Shown piece after piece: positions 21,799 to 30,638 of a DNA stretch of 64,000 nt. This DNA is from Mycobacterium sp. Aquia_216 (GTDB lineage: Bacteria; Actinomycetota; Actinomycetes; Mycobacteriales; Mycobacteriaceae): positions 1,302,001 to 1,366,000 of the forward strand of contig NZ_CP113529.1 of NCBI RefSeq assembly GCF_026723865.1, in the 5' to 3' direction. Position 1 is the stretch's first letter; each line of letters begins with the position of its first letter. A program made the position numbers and the translations under genes. The notes beneath the pieces are model-generated. The model was not told where the DNA came from and did not search any database. It was given only the letters and a program-made list of their open reading frames with translations.

Positions 21799-22344
21799 CT
21801 GACAGGCTTGCCTCGCTTCCAGGATCTAGGCGTCTGTTGGGAGTTTCCCTAGCATAAGGGGTGTCGGATTGTGCTTCGCGTTCGGCGGTGCGTCGGTATT
21901 TCGTCCGTCGTCGGATGAATCGCGAACAGCGCTGCTACACAAAGCTTTTCATGGAAACACGCCACATGTCGCAACGGGATTTGGTGGTGACCCACCTCAC
22001 GAGTCACTCGTTTCGTTGTGACGGTGCCGATTTGCCCGCGGGTGTAGCCGATGTCACAGCGATAGCCTAAAAAGCTCACAGGCTTGGTATGCGCTGGCGA
22101 AAGCTAACGCATAACGTATCAATGCTTTTGCCCGTCGACACGCCGTGCCTCGTTGATTGGGCGCGGGCTGGCCGGTTCGGCTAGCTTTCTTGGCGATCGG
22201 TGCCGGTGGACCTCGTGGAATCCAGATGGGCTCGGCCTGTTGAACATTCGCGAGTTGTGGACAACGAAGTCCGACTCAACGGTTGCTGTCGGCCCGGTTC
22301 CAATTGAGGAATTGCAGGACAACGTTGCAGGTAGGTGATGTGTA
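21799..22344. other. 546-bp intergenic region, relatively AT-rich
   Basis: No convincing coding frame: short open frames lack homology-like features and ribosome-binding sites. It separates the divergent IMPase-like and aldo-keto reductase genes and so must contain both promoters. A small palindrome, CGAGT-c-ACTCG, lies near 22000, and an AT-richer patch runs about 22065-22125 (aaaaagc, cataacgtatcaatgc). I see no RNA gene or repeat unit. It marks one edge of the block that is foreign to the M. tuberculosis order. Confidence 0.6.
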
Positions 22345-23205
22345 ATGACCGTGATTGACGATGTTTGCAGTACGCCAAGTTCGATCCCGACGATCACGCT
22401 GAACGACGAAGCGAAAATGCCGGTCCTCGGGCTGGGCGTCGCCAAGTTGTCCGACGCGGAGACGGAGGGTTCGGTCATCGCCGCACTGGAGGCCGGCTGC
22501 CGACTGATCGACACGGCGGCGGCTTACGGAAACGAGGAGGCCGTCGGCCGTGCGATCGCCAAGTCGGGACTCGGTCGCGACGAGCTGTTCGTCACCACCA
22601 AGCTCGGTACGTCCAACCAGGGCTTCGAAAGCGCGCAAGCCGCCTGTCAAGCGAGCCTGGACCGGTTGGGGCTGGATTACCTTGACCTGTATCTGATCCA
22701 CTGGCCCGCCCCGACGCTGGGGAAGTTCGTCGAGAGTTTCGAGGGCATGATCCAGTCCAAAGAGCAGGGCCATGTGCGCTCGATCGGGGTCTCGAACTTC
22801 ACCGAGGAACACCTGTCGATGGTCATCGACCGAACCTGCGAGGTGCCTGCCGTCAACCAGATCGAGTTACACCCGCGCCTGAACCAGGCCGACCTGCGGC
22901 AGACCCACGCCGAACACGACGTTGTCACTCAGGCTTACAGTCCGCTGGGAGTCGGCAGGCTGATCGACGAACCCGTCGTGACGTCGATCGCGGCCGAGTA
23001 CGGTCGTTCGCCCGCACAGGTGCTGGTTCGGTGGAACCTGCAGCTGAACAACGTTGTCGTCTCACGGTCATCGAAGCCCGAGCGCGTCGCGGAGAACCTC
23101 GACGTCTTCGATTTCGCGCTGGCACCCGATCACATGGAGGCCATCGAGGCGCTGCACGACGGTACTCGGGTGCTGCACGACCCGATGACCTTCACCGGGA
23201 CCTAG
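22345..23205 (+). CDS. Aldo-keto reductase
   Basis: 286 residues from ATG 22345, preceded by GGTAGGTGATG. The AKR tetrad is visible: Asp56 and Tyr61 in [16 protein letters not shown], Lys86 in [12 protein letters not shown], and His119 in YLIHWP. The signature [11 protein letters not shown] and the C-terminal NADPH motif [20 protein letters not shown] are present. It is an AKR5-like NADPH-dependent carbonyl reductase similar in size to mycobacterial Rv2971. Substrates are probably small aldehydes such as methylglyoxal; inferred. Its stop codon overlaps that of the convergent VOC gene (CTAG). Confidence 0.92.
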   Translation: MTVIDDVCSTPSSIPTITLNDEAKMPVLGLGVAKLSDAETEGSVIAALEAGCRLIDTAAAYGNEEAVGRAIAKSGLGRDELFVTTKLGTSNQGFESAQAACQASLDRLGLDYLDLYLIHWPAPTLGKFVESFEGMIQSKEQGHVRSIGVSNFTEEHLSMVIDRTCEVPAVNQIELHPRLNQADLRQTHAEHDVVTQAYSPLGVGRLIDEPVVTSIAAEYGRSPAQVLVRWNLQLNNVVVSRSSKPERVAENLDVFDFALAPDHMEAIEALHDGTRVLHDPMTFTGT

Positions 23206-24488
23206 AACTTTCCTAGGTAGAACCGCGCGCCCTGATCGTCGGTGCACTCGGCGGTCACGCCGTAGGGCTGACCGGCCGGCTCGGCAAGCACGCTGCCGCC
23301 GGCTTCGCGAACCCGCGTGACCGCCACGTCGATGTCAGCCACTGTCCACATCGGCACGGTGGTGGGACGCTCACTGCCGCCGGCGGCACCGGCCATCGGA
23401 TGAGTGCCCACCACCTGCCAGCCGTCGGTCACGCGTCCGGGCTCGAAGGTCCACCGCAACAACCGGCCATAGAAATCGCGGAACCCGGCCGAATCCGGCA
23501 CCTGATAGGTGACGTAGGACAGCTCGCCGGGTCCAGAGCCATTGAGTTCCGGGCGCTTTCGGGCGGCGGTGGGCTGATGAACAGCGAACGCCGTGCCTTG
23601 CGGATCGGTGGCATCGAGCAGGGTGCCGAACTCGGTCTGCTGAATCTCGCCCGGCACGCCACCCGCCTCGGCTATCGCGAGGCGAGCGGCCTGCACGTCC
23701 TCGACGGCGTAGCAGCAGAACAATGTGGCGGGTTCATCGCTGGTGAAAATTCCGGTCGGCAGGTCGGTGTTGGTCACCCGGTGCGAGATGGGGTCGTAGG
23801 TCCAGCCCAGGACGTGGCCGTAGAAGGCGGCGGCGCGGTCGGCGTCCGGGGTCCAGACGGAGACGTAGGCGATGTCGCCGTGCGCGATGCCGGCACTGGG
23901 CAGCGCCGTCGGCCCCGACAACATCCACCGGTGCCCGAATGGGTCGATGATCGTGGCGTTACGCGCTCCGTAATTCTCGTAGATCTCTTGCACGACCGTC
24001 GCACCGCGTTCGCGGGCCTGCTGCAGAGCCGCATCGGTGTCGGCGACGTGCAACATCAAGCTAACCGAAACAGCTTCCTGCACGGGAGCTTTCAATCCCA
24101 ATTCCGGGTATTCGTCGGCCAGATACAGGATGCCACCGGCGATCGCTATTTCGGCGTGCCCAACTCTGCCGTCGTCCATGGCGATTGGTTCACCGACCAC
24201 GACCGCGCCGAACGCGTCCGCGTACCAGGCGATGGCCGCGCGCGCGTCCGCCACGCTCAGGTAGGGCACTGCCGCCGGCCGCGGTGCCAGGGGTGCAACG
24301 GATTCGGCCAGGTCGGCAAGCGCACTTGTGGTGCCGCTCATGACAACTCCTTCCGGTAGCGAAAGTGCGGATTCCAGTTTCCCGCGCAGCCGCGCGGTAA
24401 AAGTCGGATCGGGTTGAACCGGAAGGTCATCGGTGCTCAGCACGCTGAGTGGATCTTTCAATGGATCCGAGTGGTCGCGCTGGTTCAT
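23202..24488 (-). CDS. Three-domain VOC (glyoxalase/bleomycin-resistance fold) protein coupled to an ECF sigma factor
   Basis: 428 residues from ATG 24488, which overlaps the sigma-factor stop as ATGA. Residues about 1-50 form a separate segment ([18 protein letters not shown]) resembling tails seen in proteins encoded next to actinobacterial ECF sigma factors. Three VOC units follow: about 70-180 ([33 protein letters not shown]), about 185-300 ([20 protein letters not shown]), and about 312-428 ([20 protein letters not shown]). Classical glyoxalase metal ligands are not clearly kept in every unit. Coupling suggests the protein is the sigma factor's effector or target rather than a stand-alone detoxification enzyme; this is inference. 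A longer frame to 24809 lies inside the sigma gene. Confidence 0.82.
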   Translation of the reverse strand: MNQRDHSDPLKDPLSVLSTDDLPVQPDPTFTARLRGKLESALSLPEGVVMSGTTSALADLAESVAPLAPRPAAVPYLSVADARAAIAWYADAFGAVVVGEPIAMDDGRVGHAEIAIAGGILYLADEYPELGLKAPVQEAVSVSLMLHVADTDAALQQARERGATVVQEIYENYGARNATIIDPFGHRWMLSGPTALPSAGIAHGDIAYVSVWTPDADRAAAFYGHVLGWTYDPISHRVTNTDLPTGIFTSDEPATLFCCYAVEDVQAARLAIAEAGGVPGEIQQTEFGTLLDATDPQGTAFAVHQPTAARKRPELNGSGPGELSYVTYQVPDSAGFRDFYGRLLRWTFEPGRVTDGWQVVGTHPMAGAAGGSERPTTVPMWTVADIDVAVTRVREAGGSVLAEPAGQPYGVTAECTDDQGARFYLGKF

Positions 24489-25054
24489 CACACGCCTCCC
24501 TTCGGATACTGCTTCTTGAATGCCTGGCGCGCCCGGACCAGTAGCGCTTCGGTGGCGTGCACGGTGCGCCCGATCAGCTCGGCGCATTCGCCGACGCTGC
24601 AGTCGTCCATATAGCGCAGCACCAGCACCGTGCGGTGCGGCTCGGCCAGCCTGGCCAGCACGGCCTCGGCAAGCATGCGATCCAGCTCGGCGTCCCAGTT
24701 GTCGGCCGCGTCGACGCGTTCTGGCAGCTCGGCCACCGGCACACTGAGCCGGTCCTGGCCGCGTCGATAGTGATCGGCCAGCTTGTGACGTGCCACGCCG
24801 AGCAACCACGGAATCGAGATCGGCGGCGGATCGACTCTCCGCGCGGCGTCCATCGCCGCGAGGAACGTCTCCGACGTCAGGTCCTCCGCCGCGCCACGGT
24901 CGCCGCAGCGTCGGATGAAGTACCCGTAGACCACCGGCAACGCCTCGTCGTAGAGCGCCAAAAGCGCCCGTCGAGCGTCGGATTGGTGACCCGTTTCGGC
25001 GCTCACACCCTTATCGTCGCCGCGGCCGCGCGAACTCCGACGGGTTGTGGGCAA
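24488..25054 (-). CDS. ECF-type RNA polymerase sigma factor
   Basis: 188 residues. Region 2 is seen in ALYDEALPVVYGYFIRRCGD and AAEDLTSETFLAAMD (core binding and -10 recognition), region 4 in LAEPHRTVLVLRYMDDCSVGEC and HATEALLVRARQAFKK (-35 recognition helix). No extra C-terminal domain. The start may instead be GTG at 25006 (VSAETGHQ), giving 172 residues. Translationally coupled to the VOC protein; no anti-sigma with a membrane helix is nearby, so control is probably not by a classical membrane anti-sigma. Confidence 0.9.
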   Translation of the reverse strand: MPTTRRSSRGRGDDKGVSAETGHQSDARRALLALYDEALPVVYGYFIRRCGDRGAAEDLTSETFLAAMDAARRVDPPPISIPWLLGVARHKLADHYRRGQDRLSVPVAELPERVDAADNWDAELDRMLAEAVLARLAEPHRTVLVLRYMDDCSVGECAELIGRTVHATEALLVRARQAFKKQYPKGGV

Positions 25055-25072
25055 AAAATTCTCGCGGATTGT

Positions 25073-26134
25073 CTATTGCCAGTTCACGGGTGGGCCGTGT
25101 GGATGGCATTCGCCCAGAATCACAAGTTCGCCGACGGGCCACCGACGTGCGCGCACCAAAAACTTGAGTGGGCCGCCCGGGCCGTCGCGCGCCGGCTCCA
25201 TCGTCAGGTGCGCGAACGGCGACCGGGTCTCGGCGCGTGCGCCCAATGCGTTGACGCGAGCGCGCACGGCCGTGCGTTGGTCTTCGGACAGGTACTGCCA
25301 GGTGATCGAATGCCAGAGCACGGTGAGGGCGCCGTCGGCCAGCGTCAGGCCGGCGACGGCGTCGGCTGCGGTCCGCCGCACCAGCTGCGCCGGTACCGTC
25401 CGGGCGACCGCGATGGCGCCGCGTAGCCGGTCCAGGCGGGCGGCCTGGTCGGGCCAGACGTAGCTCAGCGCGGTCAGCTCCCCGTCGGTACCGGTGACGC
25501 CCGTGACGTCTAAGGGCGCGATGTCGTACCCGCGCCGTTCGGCGATCCGCACCGACGCCGTTGGCGGCAAGAGACCGTGCCACGCGTCGTCGATGAGCAC
25601 CGGCGAGTCGGTCGGTCCCCACTGCCCGCCGTCATAGCGGTAGCGGTAGTGGTCGGCCCGCAGGTTCAACCCGGCGCTCGATCCGATCTCGAAAAGTCGT
25701 ATTGGCAAATCGATTTCGTGGTTGATGCGCAACAACGCGCCGATCAGCGCGGCAGATCGACCCACTTCGTTGGTCTGCGGTGGCCGGCTCAGCGACGCGC
25801 GCAACGACTCGGCGTGACCGGCCGCGACGAGCTTGATCTCGGGCCACGCGGCGCCGGCATCCCAGGAGCCGCCGGTGCTGGGATACCAGCGGCGCAATGC
25901 CGCAGCACGGCCGTCGAGCACCAATCGGTGTAAACCACCCAGCAGCCGCAGCGGCACCGCCTCCCGCGCCGGGACGTCTTCATGGCCGGCCAAGATCGCC
26001 GCGAAGATGCCGCCGGCTTCGACGTCGCAGGCCACCAACTCGAACAACTCGTCGTACATCGTGGAGCCCGACGCGCCGCAGAACCGCCCCTGCGAGCGCA
26101 GGGTGTGCAGCAGATGCTCGGTGTCGGCGGTCAT
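25073..26134 (-). CDS. DUF2332 family protein (Rv0690c-like)
   Basis: 353 residues from ATG 26134, which overlaps the mftR stop as ATGA; the frame extends to 26260 but that part lies inside mftR. Internal features fit DUF2332: [20 protein letters not shown] near the N-terminus, [20 protein letters not shown] in the middle (resembling a methyltransferase-like nucleotide loop), and [14 protein letters not shown] and [15 protein letters not shown] towards the C-terminus. Conserved beside mftR in mycobacteria. Biochemical role unknown. Confidence 0.82.
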   Translation of the reverse strand: MTADTEHLLHTLRSQGRFCGASGSTMYDELFELVACDVEAGGIFAAILAGHEDVPAREAVPLRLLGGLHRLVLDGRAAALRRWYPSTGGSWDAGAAWPEIKLVAAGHAESLRASLSRPPQTNEVGRSAALIGALLRINHEIDLPIRLFEIGSSAGLNLRADHYRYRYDGGQWGPTDSPVLIDDAWHGLLPPTASVRIAERRGYDIAPLDVTGVTGTDGELTALSYVWPDQAARLDRLRGAIAVARTVPAQLVRRTAADAVAGLTLADGALTVLWHSITWQYLSEDQRTAVRARVNALGARAETRSPFAHLTMEPARDGPGGPLKFLVRARRWPVGELVILGECHPHGPPVNWQ

Positions 26135-26727
26135 GATTTCAGCCGTTCCAGCCCGGCACCGACGACGTCGAAGGCGTTGCCGAGCGCCACCGGCAACGGG
26201 ACGGATTCGTCGCGCAACCAATGCTCGTAGGCCGAGAGCGCGACTCCGAGCAGCGTCCACGAGACGGTCTGGGGTAGCAGATCGGTTGTCTTGGCGCCGG
26301 ACCGCCGGGCGACGAATTCCGCGATCACCTCACGCCAGCCCGCGTACATCGTCATCGAATATGCCTGCAGTTCTGCGGTCTGCAGGATGACGCGCATCCG
26401 CTGCCGGTGCTGGGCTGTCTCGGAGTCGTCAAAGGTGTTGAACGCCAACAGCGCTGCCCGCATTGCCTCGCCCAACGGAACTTGCGGGCCGACCGTGTCG
26501 AGCAGTTCCCGCAGATGCGCGAGGTGGCTGTCGAACTCGCCCCACAGGATGGCGTTCTTGGAGGCGTAATAGCGGAACAATGTGCGCCGCGAGATCCCGG
26601 CGGCCTGCGCCACATCGTCGACACTCACCTCGCTGAATCCCCGCGCGGTGAACAGCTCGATCGCGACGTCGGTGATGTGGTCTGGTGTCGTCGAGCGGCG
26701 TCGGCCCAACCGCGACTGCGGATGCAT
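26131..26727 (-). CDS. mftR: Mycofactocin system TetR-family regulator MftR
   Basis: 198 residues from ATG 26727, the length of M. tuberculosis Rv0691c; the longer frame to 26784 would enter the mftA promoter. The HTH is visible ([16 protein letters not shown], then [26 protein letters not shown]). The C-terminal acyl-binding-like domain is helical ([22 protein letters not shown]). Divergent from mftA by 98 bp. MftR represses the mft operon and responds to acyl-CoA (known for the family). Confidence 0.92.
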   Translation of the reverse strand: MHPQSRLGRRRSTTPDHITDVAIELFTARGFSEVSVDDVAQAAGISRRTLFRYYASKNAILWGEFDSHLAHLRELLDTVGPQVPLGEAMRAALLAFNTFDDSETAQHRQRMRVILQTAELQAYSMTMYAGWREVIAEFVARRSGAKTTDLLPQTVSWTLLGVALSAYEHWLRDESVPLPVALGNAFDVVGAGLERLKS

Positions 26728-26825
26728 CAGACCCGCCCTTCCATTTAGGCACTCGATGCCATATTCTGACGACGATTGTGACAAGATCGACCTTCGTTGT
26801 CGAGACCGTAGGAGAGGTAATTCAC
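26728..26825. promoter_or_regulatory. mftR-mftA divergent promoter region
   Basis: The 98-bp gap contains the short palindrome TTGTGACAA at 26776-26784 and a TCGA-flanked repeat (TCGAccttcgttgTCGA, about 26787-26803), both candidate MftR contacts. The ribosome-binding site of mftA is AGGAGAGG, 8-9 nt before the ATG at 26826. -35 and -10 boxes cannot be assigned with confidence. Confidence 0.45.
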
Positions 26826-26915
26826 ATGGACCGCGAGATCGAAACCGACGCCGAACTCGTCACCGAGACTCTGGTTGAAGAGGTGTCCATCGACGGAATG
26901 TGCGGGGTCTACTGA
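26826..26915 (+). CDS. mftA: Mycofactocin precursor peptide MftA
   Basis: 29 residues ending in IDGMCGVY, the invariant C-terminus of mycofactocin precursors. The C-terminal Val28-Tyr29 pair is the part converted to the redox cofactor: MftC decarboxylates the Tyr and crosslinks it to the Val, MftE releases the product, MftD oxidises it and MftF glycosylates it (known pathway). The acidic leader ([11 protein letters not shown]) is the part recognised by MftB. Too short for many gene callers. Followed after 2 bp by mftB. Confidence 0.97.
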   Translation: MDREIETDAELVTETLVEEVSIDGMCGVY

Positions 26916-26917
26916 CC

Positions 26918-27229
26918 GTGTCCGCGCCCGCGAGGGCTGGACAGGCGGAAGGCCGGTTCGACCCCGATCGCGGTTGGCGATTGCACCCGCAGGTCGCGGT
27001 TCGACCCGAACCTTTTGGCGCACTGCTCTATCACTTCGGCACCCGCAAGCTGTCTTTTCTGAAGAACCGCACCATCCTCGCGGTGGTGCGGTCGCTGTCC
27101 GACCATCCCGACGTCCGGTCGGCCTTGCGTGCTGCGGGGGTCGACGACTCCGAGCAGGGGCCTTACCTGCACGCGTTGGGGGTACTGGTCGATTCCCGCA
27201 TGCTGGTGCCCCAGGAGGACCATCAATGA
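26918..27229 (+). CDS. mftB: Mycofactocin precursor-recognition chaperone MftB
   Basis: 103 residues from GTG 26918. The fold is the PqqD-like RiPP recognition element: WRLHPQVAVRPEPFGALLYHF, then RTILAVVRSLSDHPDV and LGVLVDSRMLVPQED. It binds the MftA leader and presents it to MftC. Its stop overlaps the mftC start (ATGA at 27226-27229). The longer frame from 26900 lies within mftA and is not used. Confidence 0.94.
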   Translation: MSAPARAGQAEGRFDPDRGWRLHPQVAVRPEPFGALLYHFGTRKLSFLKNRTILAVVRSLSDHPDVRSALRAAGVDDSEQGPYLHALGVLVDSRMLVPQEDHQ

Positions 27230-28416
27230 CAACAGCAGCCGTACCGCGGCTCATCGAGCAATTCGAGCACGGGTTGGACGCGCCCATCTGCCTGACGTGG
27301 GAGCTCACGTACGCCTGCAACCTGGCCTGCGTGCACTGTCTTTCCTCGTCGGGTAAGCGCGACCCACGCGAACTGTCCACCCGGCAGTGCATGGACATCA
27401 TCGACGAGCTGGAACGCATGCAGGTGTTCTACGTCAACATCGGTGGCGGGGAACCCACTGTGCGCCCGGACTTTTGGGAGTTGGTCGACTACGCCACCGA
27501 GCACCACGTCGGGGTGAAGTTCTCGACCAACGGCGTCCGCATCACGCCGGAGGTCGCCGCCCGACTGGCGGCCAGCGACTACGTGGATGTCCAGATCTCG
27601 CTGGACGGTGCGACCGCCGAGGTCAACGACGCCGTGCGCGGGCCCGGGTCGTTCGCCATGGCGGTGCGCGCGCTGGAAAACCTGGCCGCGGCCGGATTCT
27701 CCGACGCCAAGATCTCCGTGGTGGTCACCCGGCACAACGTCGATCAGCTCGACGAATTCGCCGCCCTGGCAAGCCGTTACGGCGCGACGCTGCGGATCAC
27801 CCGGCTACGGCCCTCGGGGCGTGGTGCCGATGTCTGGGAAGATCTGCACCCCACCGCGGCCCAGCAGGTTCAGCTGTATGACTGGCTGGTGGCCAAGGGG
27901 GACGGAGTGCTCACCGGCGACTCGTTCTTCCATCTGGCCCCACTCGGGCAGTCCGGCGCGTTGGCCGGCCTGAACATGTGTGGAGCCGGTCGGGTGGTGT
28001 GCCTGATCGACCCGGTGGGCGACGTGTACGCTTGCCCCTTTGCCATCCACGACCGGTTTCTGGCTGGAAATGTGTTGTCTGATAATGGCTTTGACAACGT
28101 TTGGAAAAACGCCCCGCTGTTCCGCGAGCTGCGCGAGCCGCAGTCGGCGGGCGCCTGCGGCAGTTGCGGGCATTACGACAGCTGCCGCGGCGGTTGCATG
28201 GCGGCTAAATTCTTTACCGGCCTGCCGATGGACGGGCCGGATCCCGAGTGCGTTCAGGGGCACAGCACGTCGGCGCTGGCACGCGACCGGGAGACCCCGC
28301 GCCCACGTGCCGACCACTCGCGCGGGCAGCGAGTTCGCCAGCCGGTGCCGCTGACGCTGTCCGTGCGGCCGCCGCAGCAACCACCGGCACGGCTGTGTAA
28401 CGAAAGCCCGGTGTAG
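27226..28416 (+). CDS. mftC: Mycofactocin radical SAM maturase MftC
   Basis: 396 residues. The radical SAM cluster motif is CNLACVHC with Cys31, Cys35 and Cys38. GGGEPTVRPDF is the SAM-binding GGE-type motif. A C-terminal SPASM domain carries Cys in NMCGAGRVVC, DVYACPF and ACGSCGHYDSCRGGC for auxiliary iron-sulfur clusters. It oxidatively decarboxylates the MftA C-terminal Tyr and then forms the Val-Tyr crosslink (family knowledge). Coupled to mftB upstream, 2 bp before mftD. Confidence 0.96.
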   Translation: MTTAAVPRLIEQFEHGLDAPICLTWELTYACNLACVHCLSSSGKRDPRELSTRQCMDIIDELERMQVFYVNIGGGEPTVRPDFWELVDYATEHHVGVKFSTNGVRITPEVAARLAASDYVDVQISLDGATAEVNDAVRGPGSFAMAVRALENLAAAGFSDAKISVVVTRHNVDQLDEFAALASRYGATLRITRLRPSGRGADVWEDLHPTAAQQVQLYDWLVAKGDGVLTGDSFFHLAPLGQSGALAGLNMCGAGRVVCLIDPVGDVYACPFAIHDRFLAGNVLSDNGFDNVWKNAPLFRELREPQSAGACGSCGHYDSCRGGCMAAKFFTGLPMDGPDPECVQGHSTSALARDRETPRPRADHSRGQRVRQPVPLTLSVRPPQQPPARLCNESPV

Positions 28417-28418
28417 CG

Positions 28419-29609
28419 ATGGCCGACGAGTGGTTTGAAACCGTTGCCATCGCTCAGCAGCGCGCGAAGCGCCGCTTGCCGAAATCCGTTTATTCAGCCC
28501 TGGTTGCAGCCAGCGAAAAGGGAATTACGGTCGCCGACAACGTCGAAGCTTTTGGAGAGCTCGGGTTCGCGCCCCATGTCGTAGGTGCCCAGGAAAAGCG
28601 CGACTTGTCGACAACCGTTATGGGACAAGATATTTCCATGCCGGTACTGATTTCGCCGACCGGTGTTCAGGCGGTCGACCCGGATGGTGAGGTCGCCGTC
28701 GCGCGGGCTGCTGCGGCACGGGGAACGGCGATGGGTCTGTCCTCGTTCGCCAGCAAGCCGATCGAGGAAGTGATCGCCGCAAACTCCAAGCTGTTCTTCC
28801 AGGTGTACTGGCTGGGCGGCCGCGACGCGATCGCCGAGCGGGTGGAGCGAGCGCGTCAGGCCGGCGCGGTCGGTTTGATCGTCACCACCGACTGGTCTTT
28901 CTCACACGGGCGCGACTGGGGCAGCCCCAAGATTCCCGAAGCGATGAACCTGCGGACCATCCTGCGGTTGTCTCCCGAGGCGGCCTTCAAGCCACGCTGG
29001 CTATGGAAGTACGGCAAGACCCTGCGGCCACCGGACCTACGGGTGCCCAACCAGGCCCGCCGCGGCGAACTGGGCCCGCCCTTCTTCGCTGCCTACGGAG
29101 AGTGGATGGGCACACCTCCGCCGACCTGGGAAGACATCGCGTGGCTGCGTGAGCTGTGGGGCGGGCCGTTCATGCTCAAGGGCATCATGCGCGTCGATGA
29201 TGCGAAAAGAGCTGTGGATACTGGTGTTTCGGCGATTTCGGTGTCGAACCACGGCGGCAACAACCTAGACGGGACGCCGGCGTCGATCCGCGCGCTGTCC
29301 CCGGTGGTGGCAGCGGTGGGCGAACAGGTCGAGGTGTTGCTGGACGGCGGCATCCGGCGCGGTAGCGACGTAGTGAAAGCCGTCGCGTTGGGGGCGCGGG
29401 CGGTGATGATCGGCCGTGCGTACTTGTGGGGCCTCGCCGCGAACGGTCAAGCCGGCGTCGAGAACGTGCTCGACGTCCTGCGCGGGGGTATCGACTCGGC
29501 GCTGATGGCGCTTGGGCATGCCTCGATCCACGACGTGGGCCCGGACGACATTCTGGTCCCGGACGGCTTCACCCGGGCACTCGGCGTGCCTGGGGTCGGG
29601 CGGCCTTAG
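28419..29609 (+). CDS. mftD: Mycofactocin system FMN oxidoreductase MftD (L-lactate dehydrogenase family)
   Basis: 396 residues, the same length as M. tuberculosis Rv0694. FMN-dependent alpha-hydroxyacid dehydrogenase fold: VLISPTGVQAVDPDGE, then VSNHGGNNLDG with the active-site His, VLLDGGIRRGSDVVKA and ARAVMIGRAYLWGLAA. MftD oxidatively deaminates the MftE product AHDP to premycofactocin (known). Previously annotated as lactate dehydrogenase LldD1, which may also be a minor activity. A 220-bp gap follows before mftE. Confidence 0.95.
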   Translation: MADEWFETVAIAQQRAKRRLPKSVYSALVAASEKGITVADNVEAFGELGFAPHVVGAQEKRDLSTTVMGQDISMPVLISPTGVQAVDPDGEVAVARAAAARGTAMGLSSFASKPIEEVIAANSKLFFQVYWLGGRDAIAERVERARQAGAVGLIVTTDWSFSHGRDWGSPKIPEAMNLRTILRLSPEAAFKPRWLWKYGKTLRPPDLRVPNQARRGELGPPFFAAYGEWMGTPPPTWEDIAWLRELWGGPFMLKGIMRVDDAKRAVDTGVSAISVSNHGGNNLDGTPASIRALSPVVAAVGEQVEVLLDGGIRRGSDVVKAVALGARAVMIGRAYLWGLAANGQAGVENVLDVLRGGIDSALMALGHASIHDVGPDDILVPDGFTRALGVPGVGRP

Positions 29610-29829
29610 CCGATCTCGTCGGCGCCCGACTGAATTCCGGGCAAGTCGGGCGGCTTTGCCCAGTATCACCGGCGAAATCGCGCGGATGTGGGATTGCCAG
29701 CGAAAATCGACGTGTGCGAAAATTGTGGTACGCGCGTGGCAACCGTGACGGACGAGCCGAGTTTCGGCCCTTCGATGAACAGCCCAGAAAAAAATTAACT
29801 TTGACCGCTCAACAATTGGTGCACGCCAG

Positions 29830-30561
29830 GTGAATTCGGCCTACCATCACCGAGTGCCCGTACTCGGCGAATTAGGAGCTGCGGCGTCGAGCCAGCTATT
29901 AGGCACCTCGCCGTCGGTGATGATCCCGCTGGGGTCGACGGAGCAACACGGTCCGCACCTTCCGTTGGACACCGACACCAGGATCGCGACGGCCGTCGCG
30001 AAGGGGGCCAGGGCAAGTCTCGAGCAGGCCTGGCTGGTGGCGCCGGCCATCGCCTACGGCGCCAGCGGTGAGCATCAGAGTTTCGCCGGAACGATCTCCA
30101 TCGGCACCGAAGCCCTGACGTCGCTGCTGGTCGAGTACGGCAGGTCGGCCTGCTGCTGGGCCCAGCGCCTGGTGTTCGTCAACGGCCACGGCGGCAACAC
30201 CGAGGCGTTGCGCCGCGCCGCGACCACACTTCGCAGCGAAGGCCGCGACATCGCCTGGTGTCCCTGCGCCACCGCCGGCGGCGACGCCCATGCCGGTCAT
30301 ACCGAAACATCGGTGTTGCTGCATATCTCGCCGTCCGATGTGTTGACTGACCGGTGGCTCGCCGGGAATCGGGCGCCGCTGCCCGAGTTGCTTCCGGCGA
30401 TGCGCACCGGGGGAGTCGCGGCGGTAAGCGCGGCCGGCGTATTGGGGGACCCGACCACCGCGACCGCGGCCGAGGGCAAGCGCATCTTCTCCGAAATGGT
30501 CGACGGCTGTGTGCGCCGCATCGTGCGTTGGTCGCCGGGCCTCGACGGGATGCTGACATGA
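29830..30561 (+). CDS. mftE: Mycofactocin peptidase MftE (creatininase family)
   Basis: 243 residues from GTG 29830 (MNSAYHHRVPVLGELG). The creatininase-family metal ligands are in IPLGSTEQHGPHLPLDTD (Glu, His, Asp) and VFVNGHGGNTEAL, with HAGHTETSVLLH. It cleaves the modified MftA to release the Val-Tyr derived unit AHDP (known). Its stop overlaps an ATG that opens a 26-codon frame leading into mftF. Unlike M. tuberculosis mftE (about 251 residues) it is slightly shorter in the middle. Confidence 0.94.
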   Translation: MNSAYHHRVPVLGELGAAASSQLLGTSPSVMIPLGSTEQHGPHLPLDTDTRIATAVAKGARASLEQAWLVAPAIAYGASGEHQSFAGTISIGTEALTSLLVEYGRSACCWAQRLVFVNGHGGNTEALRRAATTLRSEGRDIAWCPCATAGGDAHAGHTETSVLLHISPSDVLTDRWLAGNRAPLPELLPAMRTGGVAAVSAAGVLGDPTTATAAEGKRIFSEMVDGCVRRIVRWSPGLDGMLT

Positions 30562-30638
30562 GTGCGCCGACGACGATGCAGAGCGATAGCGATGCGGTCC
30601 GGATACCACCCGTTCGCGGGGGAGAGCGGCGCATATGA
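30558..30638 (+). CDS. Putative 26-residue ORF bridging mftE and mftF
   Basis: Reads [17 protein letters not shown] and ends PVRGGERRI. Its ATG overlaps the mftE stop (ATGA, 30558-30561) and its own stop overlaps the mftF start (ATGA, 30635-30638). It therefore exactly fills the 73-nt gap so that translation could run mftE, small ORF, mftF by termination-reinitiation. No homology or transmembrane feature is evident. It may be a coupling peptide or a remnant of a lost gene end. Coding status is unproven. Confidence 0.4.
   Translation: MSAPTTMQSDSDAVRIPPVRGGERRI

Noticed and set aside
21861..22338. Short open frames of 61-76 residues in the 546-bp intergenic region
   Set aside because: They are on both strands, lack ribosome-binding sites, and show no conserved pattern.
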